The notes beneath the pieces were generated by a model. That model did no database searches. It was not told the origin of the DNA and worked only from the letters and a program-made list of their open reading frames with translations. A stretch of 9,459 nucleotides of DNA. Origin: Planctomycetaceae bacterium. GTDB taxonomy: Bacteria > Planctomycetota > Phycisphaerae > Phycisphaerales > SM1A02. Position numbers and translations under genes: made by a program. Positions 1 through 6,105 of the stretch are shown one piece after another (position 1 is the first letter of the stretch; each line of letters starts with the position of its first letter). The stretch lies in contig CANHFL010000018.1 in assembly GCA_947459855.1 (NCBI GenBank), positions 1 to 9,459 of the forward strand. The letters are read 5' to 3'.

Positions 1-753
1 CTTCATCGCCTCGCGCCATCGCGCGTTGCGGGCGTCCTCGGTGAGCATCGACCACGCCTCGACCGCATCGCGCTGCTTCGCCAGCCGCTCGGCGAAAGGT
101 GCGTGCGCGGCGATCGTGATCATGTCCGTCCACGGCTCGATGTCGGTGCCGCCCCAGTTGATCGAGAGGATGCCGACCGGCACGCCCAGCTCGCGGCGCA
201 GGTCCATCGCCATCCAGAACGCCACGGCGCTCAGCGAGGGTGCGGTGGCCGGCGCCAGCACCTTCCACGACGCGTCGATCGTCTCGGCCGGGCGCGGTGC
301 GGTGACGTGCGGGGCCTTGATGAAGCGCACCAGCGGGTCGTTCGCGATCTTCACGCCCTCGTCGCGCTGCGTGCCGGTGGCGCCCAGCTCCCATTCCATG
401 TTGCTCTGGCCGCCCGCGATCCACACCTCTCCGATCAGCACGTCGTTCACGGTGATCGTGTTCGCGGCGCGGACCTCAAGGACCATCGGATCCGCGGTCG
501 CGGGCAGCGGCTCGAGGTCGACGTGGAACAGCCCATCCGGCCCCGCGATCGCCTTGCCGGTCCGCACGGACCTGCCGGCGGCGTCGCGGAGCTCCGCGGT
601 GACGGCCTCGGTGGGCTGCGCGTGCCCGAACACCACGATCGGGCGGTCGCGCTGGAACACCATGTGGTCACCGAAGACCGCGGGCAGGCGCACGTCGGCG
701 GCCGCGGCGGAGGCGAGGACGAGCCCGATGGCGATGCTGGCGACGGTTCGCAT
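1..753 (-). CDS. Sialate O-acetylesterase (SASA/SGNH family), exported, 3' end outside window
   Basis: 251 codons are visible, from ATG (complement of 751-753) to the window edge. Family members are usually about 450-650 residues, so roughly half is missing. Residues 1-19 form a Sec-type signal peptide (short basic start, hydrophobic core, ASAAAA before DVRLP), placing the enzyme in the periplasm or outside. It is followed by the family's N-terminal beta domain (FGDHMVFQRD) and then the block GGQSNMEWEL, whose Ser117 is the SGNH nucleophile. Further family-like segments are AFWMAMDLRRELGVPVGILSI and NWGGTDIEPW. The catalytic Asp/His block would lie in the missing half. The family removes O-acetyl groups from sialic acids or other acylated sugars; the real substrate here is unknown and could be an algal polysaccharide. 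It diverges from the amidotransferase gene with 43 bases between start codons. No convincing Shine-Dalgarno precedes the start. Confidence 0.9.
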   Translation of the reverse strand, partial: MRTVASIAIGLVLASAAAADVRLPAVFGDHMVFQRDRPIVVFGHAQPTEAVTAELRDAAGRSVRTGKAIAGPDGLFHVDLEPLPATADPMVLEVRAANTITVNDVLIGEVWIAGGQSNMEWELGATGTQRDEGVKIANDPLVRFIKAPHVTAPRPAETIDASWKVLAPATAPSLSAVAFWMAMDLRRELGVPVGILSINWGGTDIEPWTDMITIAAHAPFAERLAKQRDAVEAWSMLTEDARNARWREAMK

Positions 754-796
754 AAACGGATGATGCCCGCCCCGCCGCGCCGATGCAACGAGGGCC

Positions 797-1465
797 ATGC
801 GCCAGCCCCTGATCGGCATCACCGCGGACATCGCCACCGACGACCAGGGGCGCGTCCGGCACCAGGTCCGGGCCACCTACGTGGATGCGGTGGTCCGTGC
901 CGGCGGCATCCCGGTCATCCTGCCCGCGTGCGACGCCACGCGCGCGGCGCTGCTGGATCGGCTGGACGGCGTGGTCGTGATCGGCGGCGACGACATCGAC
1001 GTGCGGCCGTTCGGGATCGCGCTGCACCCGGAGGCGCAGGTGATGCACCCACAGCGCCAGGCGGCCGAGTTCGCGCTCCTGCGCGCGCTGGACCTGCGGC
1101 CCGCGATGCCGGTCCTGGGCATCTGCCTGGGCATGCAGCTGATGGGCGTCCACCGGGGCTGCACCCTCATCCAGCACCTGGGCGACCGGCTTCCCGACGC
1201 GGACCGGCACCGCAACGACAACCGCCACCCCGTGTCCAGCGAGCTGGGGAACGGTCCCGTCGCCAGCTGGCACCACCAGGCGCTGGCCGATGCCGGGCCT
1301 TACGAGGTGATCGGACGCTCCGACGACGGCGTGCTGGAGGCGATCCGCGACCCCACGCGCCCGTTCTACGTGGGCGTGCAGTGGCACCCGGAGCGCACGG
1401 ACGATTCCGCGCTGGGCGACGGCGTGATCCGCCGGCTGGTTGACGCCGCGCGCCGCCCGGGCTGA
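797..1465 (+). CDS. Class I glutamine amidotransferase, gamma-glutamyl-GABA hydrolase-like (peptidase C26)
   Basis: 222 residues. The protein opens with MRQPLIGITAD, typical of the PuuD/peptidase C26 family. It has the nucleophile elbow GICLGMQ (Cys110) and the His-Glu pair in VQWHPE (His197, Glu199), so the catalytic triad is complete. VVVIGGDDIDVRPFG matches the family's GGxDxxP loop and SWHHQA the conserved pre-catalytic loop. Such enzymes hydrolyse gamma-glutamyl amides in the cytoplasm, for example gamma-Glu-GABA in putrescine breakdown. No other putrescine gene is nearby, so the substrate is not established. It is shorter than E. coli PuuD (about 254 residues) but shows no internal loss of motifs. 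Start choice rests on the conserved N-terminus; a GAGGG at 790-794 lies only 2 bases from the ATG and is a poor ribosome site. It appears to be monocistronic, with 72 bases before the next gene. Confidence 0.9.
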   Translation: MRQPLIGITADIATDDQGRVRHQVRATYVDAVVRAGGIPVILPACDATRAALLDRLDGVVVIGGDDIDVRPFGIALHPEAQVMHPQRQAAEFALLRALDLRPAMPVLGICLGMQLMGVHRGCTLIQHLGDRLPDADRHRNDNRHPVSSELGNGPVASWHHQALADAGPYEVIGRSDDGVLEAIRDPTRPFYVGVQWHPERTDDSALGDGVIRRLVDAARRPG

Positions 1466-1479
1466 CCTGCAAGGGCGGG

Positions 1480-1485
1480 TAGCCT
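1480..1485 (+). promoter_or_regulatory. Candidate -10 element (TAGCCT) for the thioredoxin gene
   Basis: TAGCCT fits the TANNNT pattern of -10 boxes seen before other genes in this window. It lies just after the amidotransferase stop and 52 bases before the thioredoxin start, giving a leader of about 45 bases. No clear -35 box is visible. This is inferred from position and a short motif only. Confidence 0.3.
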
Positions 1486-1525
1486 TCACCCACCGCCGCC
1501 AGGTCGCGGCACCCATCCTCCAGCC

Positions 1526-1531
1526 AAAGGA
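1526..1531 (+). promoter_or_regulatory. Ribosome binding site (AAAGGA) of the thioredoxin gene
   Basis: AAAGGA lies 6 bases before the ATG at 1538. It is the clearest Shine-Dalgarno in the window and fixes the thioredoxin start. Most other genes here have none. Confidence 0.6.
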
Positions 1532-1537
1532 ACCCGG

Positions 1538-2329
1538 ATGCTCCTCACCACGCTCTGCACCCTTGCGCTTGCCGACGTCCTCGTCGCCGGCAGCCCCGCG
1601 CCTGCGCTCTCCGTCGACACCTTCGTGAAGGGCGATGCGGTGAAGTCGTTCGAGGCCGGCAAGGTCTATGTCGTGGAGTTCTGGGCCACCTGGTGCGGCC
1701 CGTGCATCGCCAGCATCCCGCACCTGACCGAGATGCAGAAGTCGCACCCGGACGTCACGCTCATCAGCGTCGCCGGCTTCGAGCGCGGCGGCGACGCGGC
1801 ATCGAACGAGAAGAAGGTCCGCGACTTCGTGGCCAAGAAGGGCGATGCGATGGGGTATCGCGTGGCCTTCGACGGCGACGCCTCGATGGCCAAGGAATGG
1901 ATGATGGCCGCGAAGCGCAACGGCATCCCGTGCGCGTTCGTGGTCGGCGGCGACGGCAAGGTCGCGTGGATCGGCAACCCGCAGGGCAGCTCGATCGAGG
2001 ATGCCGTGAAGGCCGCGGTCGCGAAGGCCGGAAAGGGCTCCGAAGGCACGGCCGACGCGCCGATCGGCGAGGGCGGCCAAGGCGCTGCCGGCGGCGCCAC
2101 GGGCGGAGGCGCCGGTGGATCCGGCGGCTCGGCCGGCGCGGGCGGCAGTGGCGGCTCCGGTGGCACGTCGAAGTCCTCGTCGAGCAGCAGCTCGTCGAGC
2201 TCGGGCTCGTCGAGGTCATCGGGATCTTCCAGCTCCTCGACCTCGGGCGGGACGAAGTCGTCCTCGAGCACGTCGAAGTCGTCGTCCAGCTCGAGCTCCC
2301 AGACCGGCTCGCCCCAGGCGCCGCGCTGA
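1538..2329 (+). CDS. Exported TlpA-like thioredoxin with a Gly/Ser-only C-terminal tail
   Basis: 263 residues. Residues 1-17 (LLTTLCTLALADVLVAG) look like a signal peptide or membrane anchor, so the redox domain should be periplasmic. The thioredoxin fold runs from about 25 to 165. It has the active site WATWCGPC (Cys53, Cys56), a strand and turn at VTLISVAGFE, and the cis-proline Pro131 in GIPCAFVV, followed by an extra Cys132. This is the TlpA/ResA type that reduces disulfides in periplasmic partners, for example in cytochrome c maturation. From about residue 166 the protein becomes low complexity: Gly/Ala/Ser-rich to about 210, then almost pure serine with a few Gly, Lys, Thr and Arg to about 255. 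The start is supported by an AAAGGA site. eboE begins 18 bases after the stop, so the two may share a transcript. The partner protein is unknown; the redox-domain call is firm, the role of the tail is not. Confidence 0.88.
   Translation: MLLTTLCTLALADVLVAGSPAPALSVDTFVKGDAVKSFEAGKVYVVEFWATWCGPCIASIPHLTEMQKSHPDVTLISVAGFERGGDAASNEKKVRDFVAKKGDAMGYRVAFDGDASMAKEWMMAAKRNGIPCAFVVGGDGKVAWIGNPQGSSIEDAVKAAVAKAGKGSEGTADAPIGEGGQGAAGGATGGGAGGSGGSAGAGGSGGSGGTSKSSSSSSSSSSGSSRSSGSSSSSTSGGTKSSSSTSKSSSSSSSQTGSPQAPR
2163..2290 (+). repeat. Near-identical 23-base direct repeat inside the Ser-rich tail
   Basis: The 23-base stretches at 2163-2185 and 2268-2290 match at 21 positions. They are 105 bases (35 codons) apart, in the same frame, and both encode Thr-Ser-Lys followed by a run of serines (residues 210 and 245). 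The serine codons are a mixture of TCG, TCC and AGC, so this is not a plain trinucleotide tract. The tail probably grew by internal duplication. Confidence 0.65.
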
Positions 2330-2347
2330 CGCCACGCCGCGCGGCGC
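2318..2347 (+). promoter_or_regulatory. Perfect 9-bp hairpin ending at the eboE start codon
   Basis: The arms GCGCCGCGC (2318-2326) and GCGCGGCGC (2339-2347) are exact reverse complements. They are separated by 12 bases that contain the stop codon of the thioredoxin gene. The right arm ends directly before the ATG of eboE. There is no U-tract, so it is not a classical terminator. It could lower eboE translation or partly separate the two genes. GC-only arms arise by chance fairly easily in DNA this GC-rich. Confidence 0.4.
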
Positions 2348-3541
2348 ATGCTCCCTGCCTACTGCACCAACGTCGTCGCCGGCCGCACGCTTGACGAGAC
2401 GCGCTCGAACGTGGTGCGCACCTTCGGCGCCGTGCGCGCGCTGGCGTGCCCTGGCGAAGCACTGCCGATCGGCCTGTGGCTCTCGGCGCGCGCGCTGCAC
2501 CAATTGACCGAGGAACCGGGCGGCGCACGCGCCCTGCGCGACGAACTTGCCTCACACGGCCTGGCGATCGTCACGCTGAACGCGTTCCCGTACCACGACT
2601 TCCACGGCGCGGTGGTGAAGCACCGCGTCTACGAGCCGCATTGGGCCGACGTCCGCCGCCTGCTCTACACGACCACGCTGGCCGATGCGCTGCCGGAGCT
2701 GCTGCCGGCCGGCACGCGCGAGGCGTCGATCTCCACCGTGCCGCTCGGCTGGCGCACGCGCTTCAGCCTCGAGGGGTGCGGTGCAAGCGTCGGCCTGGCC
2801 AGTGCGATGCTGGAGCAGCTTGGCCGCCACCTGGCGCAGCTCGAGGACCGCACCGGCGTCCGTGTGCACGTTGACCTGGAGCCGGAGCCGGGTTGCGCGC
2901 TGGACCGCGCGCAGGACGTGACCAGCTTCTTCGGGCACGCGCTGCCCACGCGCCGCGGGCAGCCTGACGTGCGCCGGTACGTCGGCGTGTGCCATGACGT
3001 CTGCCACGCGGCGGTGATGTTCGAGGAACAGGCCGACGTGCTTCGCGCCTACCGCGCCGCCGGCGTGCGCGTGGGCAAGGTTCAGATCTCGTCGGCGCTG
3101 CGGGCAGACGGTTCGCCCGAGTCGCTCGCGGTGCTTGCCGCGTATGCCGAGCCGCGCTGGCTGCACCAGACGTGCGTGCGTGCGCCCGGGCGCGGGCCCG
3201 TGTTCCATGAGGACCTTGCGCTGGCACTCGCCGCCGAGCCCGCCGGCGAGTGGCGCACGCACTTCCACGTACCGGTGTTCGCCGCGCGCCTGGGGGCGTT
3301 GGGCACCACGCAGGACGCGATCGACGCGTGCCTGGCGGAACTGGCGCAATGGCCGGCCGCCGAGCGCCCGCTGCTCGAGCTCGAGACCTACGCCTGGGAG
3401 ATGCTGCCCGACGCCCCTGGTTCGCCCGGCGGGGACGCGACGCTCGCGCAGGGGATCGCGCGCGAGATCGACTGGCTGCGCGGCCGCATTCGCGGCGCCG
3501 GGCTGGTGGACGATGGCAGCGGCACGGAGGCCCAGCCGTGA
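2348..3541 (+). CDS. eboE: EboE-type metabolite traffic protein (TIM-barrel, xylose isomerase-like)
   Basis: 397 residues, no signal peptide, so cytoplasmic. Recognised as EboE by the opening YCTNVV, the block VTLNAFPYHDFHG (75-87) followed by VKHRVYEPHW (90-99), YTTTLADALPELLP (107-120) and SISTVPLGW (127-135). Later blocks have the acidic and His residues expected of an AP-endonuclease/xylose isomerase-like metal site: HVDLEPEPG (Glu178, Glu180), GVCHDVCHAAV (Asp217, His220), HFHVPVF (His306, His308) and LETYAW (Glu346). Ebo genes (eustigmatophyte-bacterial operon) are tied to movement of a lipophilic metabolite, best known from scytonemin production in cyanobacteria. The reaction is not known. 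The stop overlaps the eboC start by 4 bases (GTGA), which implies translational coupling. The ATG at 2348 sits 18 bases after the thioredoxin stop with no Shine-Dalgarno. The other ebo genes are absent here. Confidence 0.85.
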   Translation: MLPAYCTNVVAGRTLDETRSNVVRTFGAVRALACPGEALPIGLWLSARALHQLTEEPGGARALRDELASHGLAIVTLNAFPYHDFHGAVVKHRVYEPHWADVRRLLYTTTLADALPELLPAGTREASISTVPLGWRTRFSLEGCGASVGLASAMLEQLGRHLAQLEDRTGVRVHVDLEPEPGCALDRAQDVTSFFGHALPTRRGQPDVRRYVGVCHDVCHAAVMFEEQADVLRAYRAAGVRVGKVQISSALRADGSPESLAVLAAYAEPRWLHQTCVRAPGRGPVFHEDLALALAAEPAGEWRTHFHVPVFAARLGALGTTQDAIDACLAELAQWPAAERPLLELETYAWEMLPDAPGSPGGDATLAQGIAREIDWLRGRIRGAGLVDDGSGTEAQP

Positions 3542-4479
3542 GGCGCGGCACGCTGCACGCGTGGCTGGAGCTGATGCGGCTCTCGAACGCGCCGACGGTC
3601 GTCTCAAACGTGCTGGCTGGCGCGGCGGCAGGTGCGTCGTTGCGGCCCGCGGGGGAAGGGCTTCCCGTGTGGGCCGCCGGCCAGGTGCTCCTGGGCGCCC
3701 TGCTCTGCTACTGGGCCGGCATGATCCTGAACGATGCGTTCGACGCGCGTGTGGATGCGGCGGAGCGGCCTTCCAGGCCGATCCCCTCGGGTCGTGTCGC
3801 GCTGGCGCGCGCGCGCGCGGCGGGAGTCGCGATGCTGGCGGTCGGCACGGCGCTTCTCGCGTTCGCGGGCATGCCGGCGGACGGTTCGGGCGGGATCGTC
3901 GGCTCCGCGACCTTTCCGTGGGCCGTGCTGCTCGGGTCGTGCGTGCTGGCCTACGACGTGCTGCACCTGCAGCTGCCGGGTGCAAGCGGCCTGGTGGCCG
4001 GCTGCCGCGCGCTGGTCGTGGTCATCGCGGCGCTGGCCGTCTCGCCCGCCGCGCCTTGGCCGGTCGTCGCATGGGTGGCGCTGCCGCTGCTGGCGTACGT
4101 GCTGTGCGTCGGGATCGCCGCGCGCGACGAGGTGGTCGGCCTGCGCGGGCCGGCGCGCGTGGTTGCGTCGGCGCTGCCCGTGCTCGCGGCCGTCGCTCCC
4201 GTGGGCGTGCGGTGGATGGCCGGCATCGAGCCGCCGGCGGAGCCGTGGTCCATGCCGCTGACGGTGGCCTGCATCGCGTTGGCCGCTTCGACCGCGTTCC
4301 TCGGCCTGCGCGCGGCACGTGCCGGCCGGGTGCCCGTGGCGGTCGGGCGATGGCTGGGCGCCATCCCGGCCGCCGATGCCGCCGTCTGTCTGGCGCTGGG
4401 CCGTCCCGGCCTGGCCGCAGCCTGCGCTTGCGCGTGGGTCGCCGCGGCGCTCCTGCGCCGGCGGATCGCGGCCAGCTGA
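3538..4479 (+). CDS. eboC: EboC-type UbiA-family prenyltransferase, polytopic membrane protein
   Basis: 313 residues from a GTG start that overlaps the eboE stop (GTGA); this start keeps the conserved opening LELMRLSNAPTVVSNVLAG. Repeated hydrophobic segments at about 44-64, 93-111, 124-142, 150-168, 174-195, 206-224, 240-258 and 290-306 fit the 8-9 helices of UbiA enzymes. The first Asp-rich motif is intact: NDAFDARVD (65-73), followed by RPSRPIPSGRV (77-86), which binds the Mg-diphosphate of a prenyl donor. The usual second Asp-rich motif is not seen; in its place is GIAARDEVVG (192-201). Such divergence is common in UbiA homologues outside ubiquinone, menaquinone or heme synthesis. The enzyme would move a prenyl group onto an unknown acceptor in the membrane, presumably related to the EboE substrate. 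Next to eboE the eboC assignment is strong; as an isolated protein only 'UbiA family' would be safe. Confidence 0.83.
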   Translation: MRRGTLHAWLELMRLSNAPTVVSNVLAGAAAGASLRPAGEGLPVWAAGQVLLGALLCYWAGMILNDAFDARVDAAERPSRPIPSGRVALARARAAGVAMLAVGTALLAFAGMPADGSGGIVGSATFPWAVLLGSCVLAYDVLHLQLPGASGLVAGCRALVVVIAALAVSPAAPWPVVAWVALPLLAYVLCVGIAARDEVVGLRGPARVVASALPVLAAVAPVGVRWMAGIEPPAEPWSMPLTVACIALAASTAFLGLRAARAGRVPVAVGRWLGAIPAADAAVCLALGRPGLAAACACAWVAAALLRRRIAAS

Positions 4480-4505
4480 TCCCTGCCCGCCCGCGGCCCC
4501 CGCGC

Positions 4506-4511
4506 TACCAT
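4506..4511 (+). promoter_or_regulatory. Candidate -10 element (TACCAT) of nuoA, leaderless or near-leaderless
   Basis: GCTACCAT ends 10 bases before the nuoA ATG. With a start site 6-8 bases after a -10 box, the transcript would begin at or within a few bases of the ATG. No Shine-Dalgarno lies in between (TCCCGCTCCC), and no clear -35 is visible. The position supports ATG 4522 over the internal ATG at 4552. Confidence 0.45.
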
Positions 4512-4521
4512 TCCCGCTCCC

Positions 4522-4917
4522 ATGCGGATCCTGGCTGCCACCGACCTGGCCATGTACATCCCGATCGCCATCGCAGTCGCGATGAGCGCGATCTTCGCCG
4601 CCGTCAACATCGGCGCCAGCATGATCCTGGGTCCCCGTCGTGAGGGCGACGTCAAGGGCAGCACCTACGAGTCGGGCATGAATGCCATCGGCAGCACGCG
4701 CAAGCGCTTCAACGTGCGCTTCTTCGTGGTCGCGATGACCTTCCTGCTGTTCGACGTCGAGGTGATCTTCCTCTACCCGTGGGCCGTCGCCTACACGCAG
4801 CTGGAGCCGCAGGGCCAGATGGCCGGCCTGTTCCTGGCGCGCATCCTGTTCTTCATCCTGACCAGCATCCTTGCGTACGTCTATGCGTGGCGCAAGGGCG
4901 TGTTCCGCTGGGACTGA
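4522..4917 (+). CDS. nuoA: NADH-quinone oxidoreductase subunit A (complex I), stand-alone
   Basis: 131 residues, normal length for NuoA/ND3. Three transmembrane helices are visible at about 11-36, 66-90 and 103-123. The family signature is clear: TYESG (49-52) in the long loop between helices 1 and 2, then RFNVRFFVVAMTFLLFDVE (62-80) and FLYPWAVAY. The conserved acidic pair in FDVE (Asp78, Glu80) is present. In many homologues the loop is YECG; serine here is a known bacterial variant. NuoA is a membrane subunit near the quinone pocket of proton-pumping complex I. Normally it opens a nuoABCD... operon. Here eboC lies upstream, and the aldo/keto reductase converges 18 bases downstream, so no other nuo gene can be co-transcribed after it. 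Confidence 0.95.
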   Translation: MRILAATDLAMYIPIAIAVAMSAIFAAVNIGASMILGPRREGDVKGSTYESGMNAIGSTRKRFNVRFFVVAMTFLLFDVEVIFLYPWAVAYTQLEPQGQMAGLFLARILFFILTSILAYVYAWRKGVFRWD

Positions 4918-4935
4918 GCGCGCCGCGCCCGGGCA

Positions 4936-6039
4936 TCAGAACCGTTCCGCATCGCTCTTCGGGCTCATCGGCCACGGGTCGCTGCGCTGTCCGTTGATCG
5001 TGGTGCCGTTCTGGATGCCGGTGCGCACGAAGTCCAGGAACTCGCACGGGAACGGCAGCTCGGGGTGCGTCAGCGCGTCCAGCTCCCTCGTCTCGTCCGC
5101 GGTCAGGTGCACGTCCATCGCACCCAGGTTGTCGTCCAGCTGCTGCATCGTGCGCGCGCCGATGATGGTGCTGGCCACGCCGGGTCGGTCCATCGTCCAG
5201 CGGATCGCCAGCTGCGGGACGGTGCAGCGCTTGCCAGCCGCCATGGCGTGCAGCGCGTCCAGCAGCGCGAACGTGCGCTCGGTCAGGTACTTGGAGTCCT
5301 TGCGGACGCGCGTGCTGCCGTCGTCCTTCGGCGGGTTCGTGCGGCTGAACTTCCCGCTCAGCACGCCGCCGCGCAGCGGGCTCCACGGGGTGATGCCCAT
5401 GCCTTCGTGGATCGCCATCGGGACCAGCTCGGCCTCGACGGTGCGCTGCAGCAGGCTGTACTCGATCTGCAGCGCCGTCAGCGGCGTGGCACCGCGCATG
5501 CGCGCGAACGACTGCGCCAGCGCGCAGACCCACGCCGGGTGGTCGCTCAGCCCGATCGCGCGGACCTTGCCTTGCTGCACCAACAGCTCCATGCCGCGCA
5601 TCAGCTCCTCGATGGGCGTGTGGCGGTCCCAGAAGTGGCACCACAGCAGGTCGACGTAGTCGGTCTGCAGCCTGCGCAGCGAGTGGTGCACCGCATCCAT
5701 CATCGCCTTGGTGCCGCTGCCGCCGCCGTTGGGGTCGCCGGGCCACATGTTGCCGCCGAACTTGGTGGCGATCACCGCGCGGTCGCGCATGCCGCGCCCG
5801 CCACCCGTGCGGAACCAGTCGCCGATGATCTTCTCGCTGTGGCCCTTGGTGTAGATGTTGGCCGTGTCGATGAAGTTGCCGCCCCACTCCATGTAGCGCG
5901 CTAGCATCGCGTCGCTCGCGGGCACGTCGGTGCCGAAGCCCCACTCGGTGCCGAAGGTCATCGCGCCCAGGCAGACCGGGTGCACGCGCAGGCCGCTGCG
6001 GCCGAGGGTGACGTAGCGCGGGTGGTGGTTGGTGGTCAT
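4936..6039 (-). CDS. Aldo/keto reductase, NADPH-dependent type
   Basis: 367 residues, cytoplasmic. It starts YVTLGRSGLRVHPVCLGAMTFG and carries the full catalytic tetrad: Asp58 (GGNFIDTAN), Tyr63 (NIYTKGHSE), Lys93 (VIATKFGG) and His135 (DLLWCHFWD). Cofactor-site blocks follow: QIEYSLLQRTVE, ITPWSPLRGGVLSGK and STIIGARTMQQLDDNL. This is the AKR group with the conserved EWG and NGGGSGTKAMM segments, which reduces aldehydes or ketones; the substrate cannot be read from sequence. The C-terminal extension DFVRTGIQNGTTINGQRSDPWP is typical of this subgroup. I chose ATG at 6039 because a TATCGT element lies 7 bases upstream and homology begins just after; an in-frame ATG at 6063 would add eight residues and read across that element. 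It is a single-gene unit, convergent with nuoA and divergent from the MBL gene (66 bases between starts). Confidence 0.93.
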   Translation of the reverse strand: MTTNHHPRYVTLGRSGLRVHPVCLGAMTFGTEWGFGTDVPASDAMLARYMEWGGNFIDTANIYTKGHSEKIIGDWFRTGGGRGMRDRAVIATKFGGNMWPGDPNGGGSGTKAMMDAVHHSLRRLQTDYVDLLWCHFWDRHTPIEELMRGMELLVQQGKVRAIGLSDHPAWVCALAQSFARMRGATPLTALQIEYSLLQRTVEAELVPMAIHEGMGITPWSPLRGGVLSGKFSRTNPPKDDGSTRVRKDSKYLTERTFALLDALHAMAAGKRCTVPQLAIRWTMDRPGVASTIIGARTMQQLDDNLGAMDVHLTADETRELDALTHPELPFPCEFLDFVRTGIQNGTTINGQRSDPWPMSPKSDAERF

Positions 6040-6046
6040 GTCGCGG

Positions 6047-6052
6047 ACGATA
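6047..6052 (-). promoter_or_regulatory. Candidate -10 element (TATCGT) of the aldo/keto reductase, leaderless
   Basis: On the minus strand CTATCGT is followed by 7 bases and then the ATG at 6039. That is the spacing expected if transcription starts at the A of the start codon. No Shine-Dalgarno fits in the gap. It lies back to back with the TATGCT element of the MBL gene, about 40 bases away. Confidence 0.45.
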
Positions 6053-6090
6053 GGCGTGCGCATGTCTCCGCACGCCACCGCCCACCCGCC

Positions 6091-6096
6091 TATGCT
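6091..6096 (+). promoter_or_regulatory. Candidate -10 element (TATGCT) of the MBL gene, leaderless or near-leaderless
   Basis: CCTATGCT ends 9 bases before the GTG at 6106, with CCGCGCCCC between and no Shine-Dalgarno. The spacing matches that at nuoA. It supports the GTG start over the upstream in-frame candidates, which would run back across the aldo/keto reductase promoter. Confidence 0.45.
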
Positions 6097-6105
6097 CCGC
6101 GCCCC

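Noticed and set aside
103..1443. A long plus strand frame across the esterase and amidotransferase genes
   Set aside because: It crosses two real genes on opposite strands and has Arg/Gly-rich composition without motifs.
1666..2349. An acidic Asp/Glu/Leu/Pro-rich frame opposite the thioredoxin tail
   Set aside because: It is the reverse complement of the serine codons (TCG and TCC read as CGA and GGA in other frames, or as acidic codons here). The plus strand has a complete thioredoxin.
2552..3985. A 477-residue minus strand frame opposite eboE and eboC
   Set aside because: Arg/Ala/Pro-rich composition with no recognisable family, lying opposite two well-supported genes.
6037..6063. Longer start for the aldo/keto reductase at ATG 6063
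   Set aside because: The eight added residues are not part of the family and the TATCGT promoter element would fall inside the coding region.
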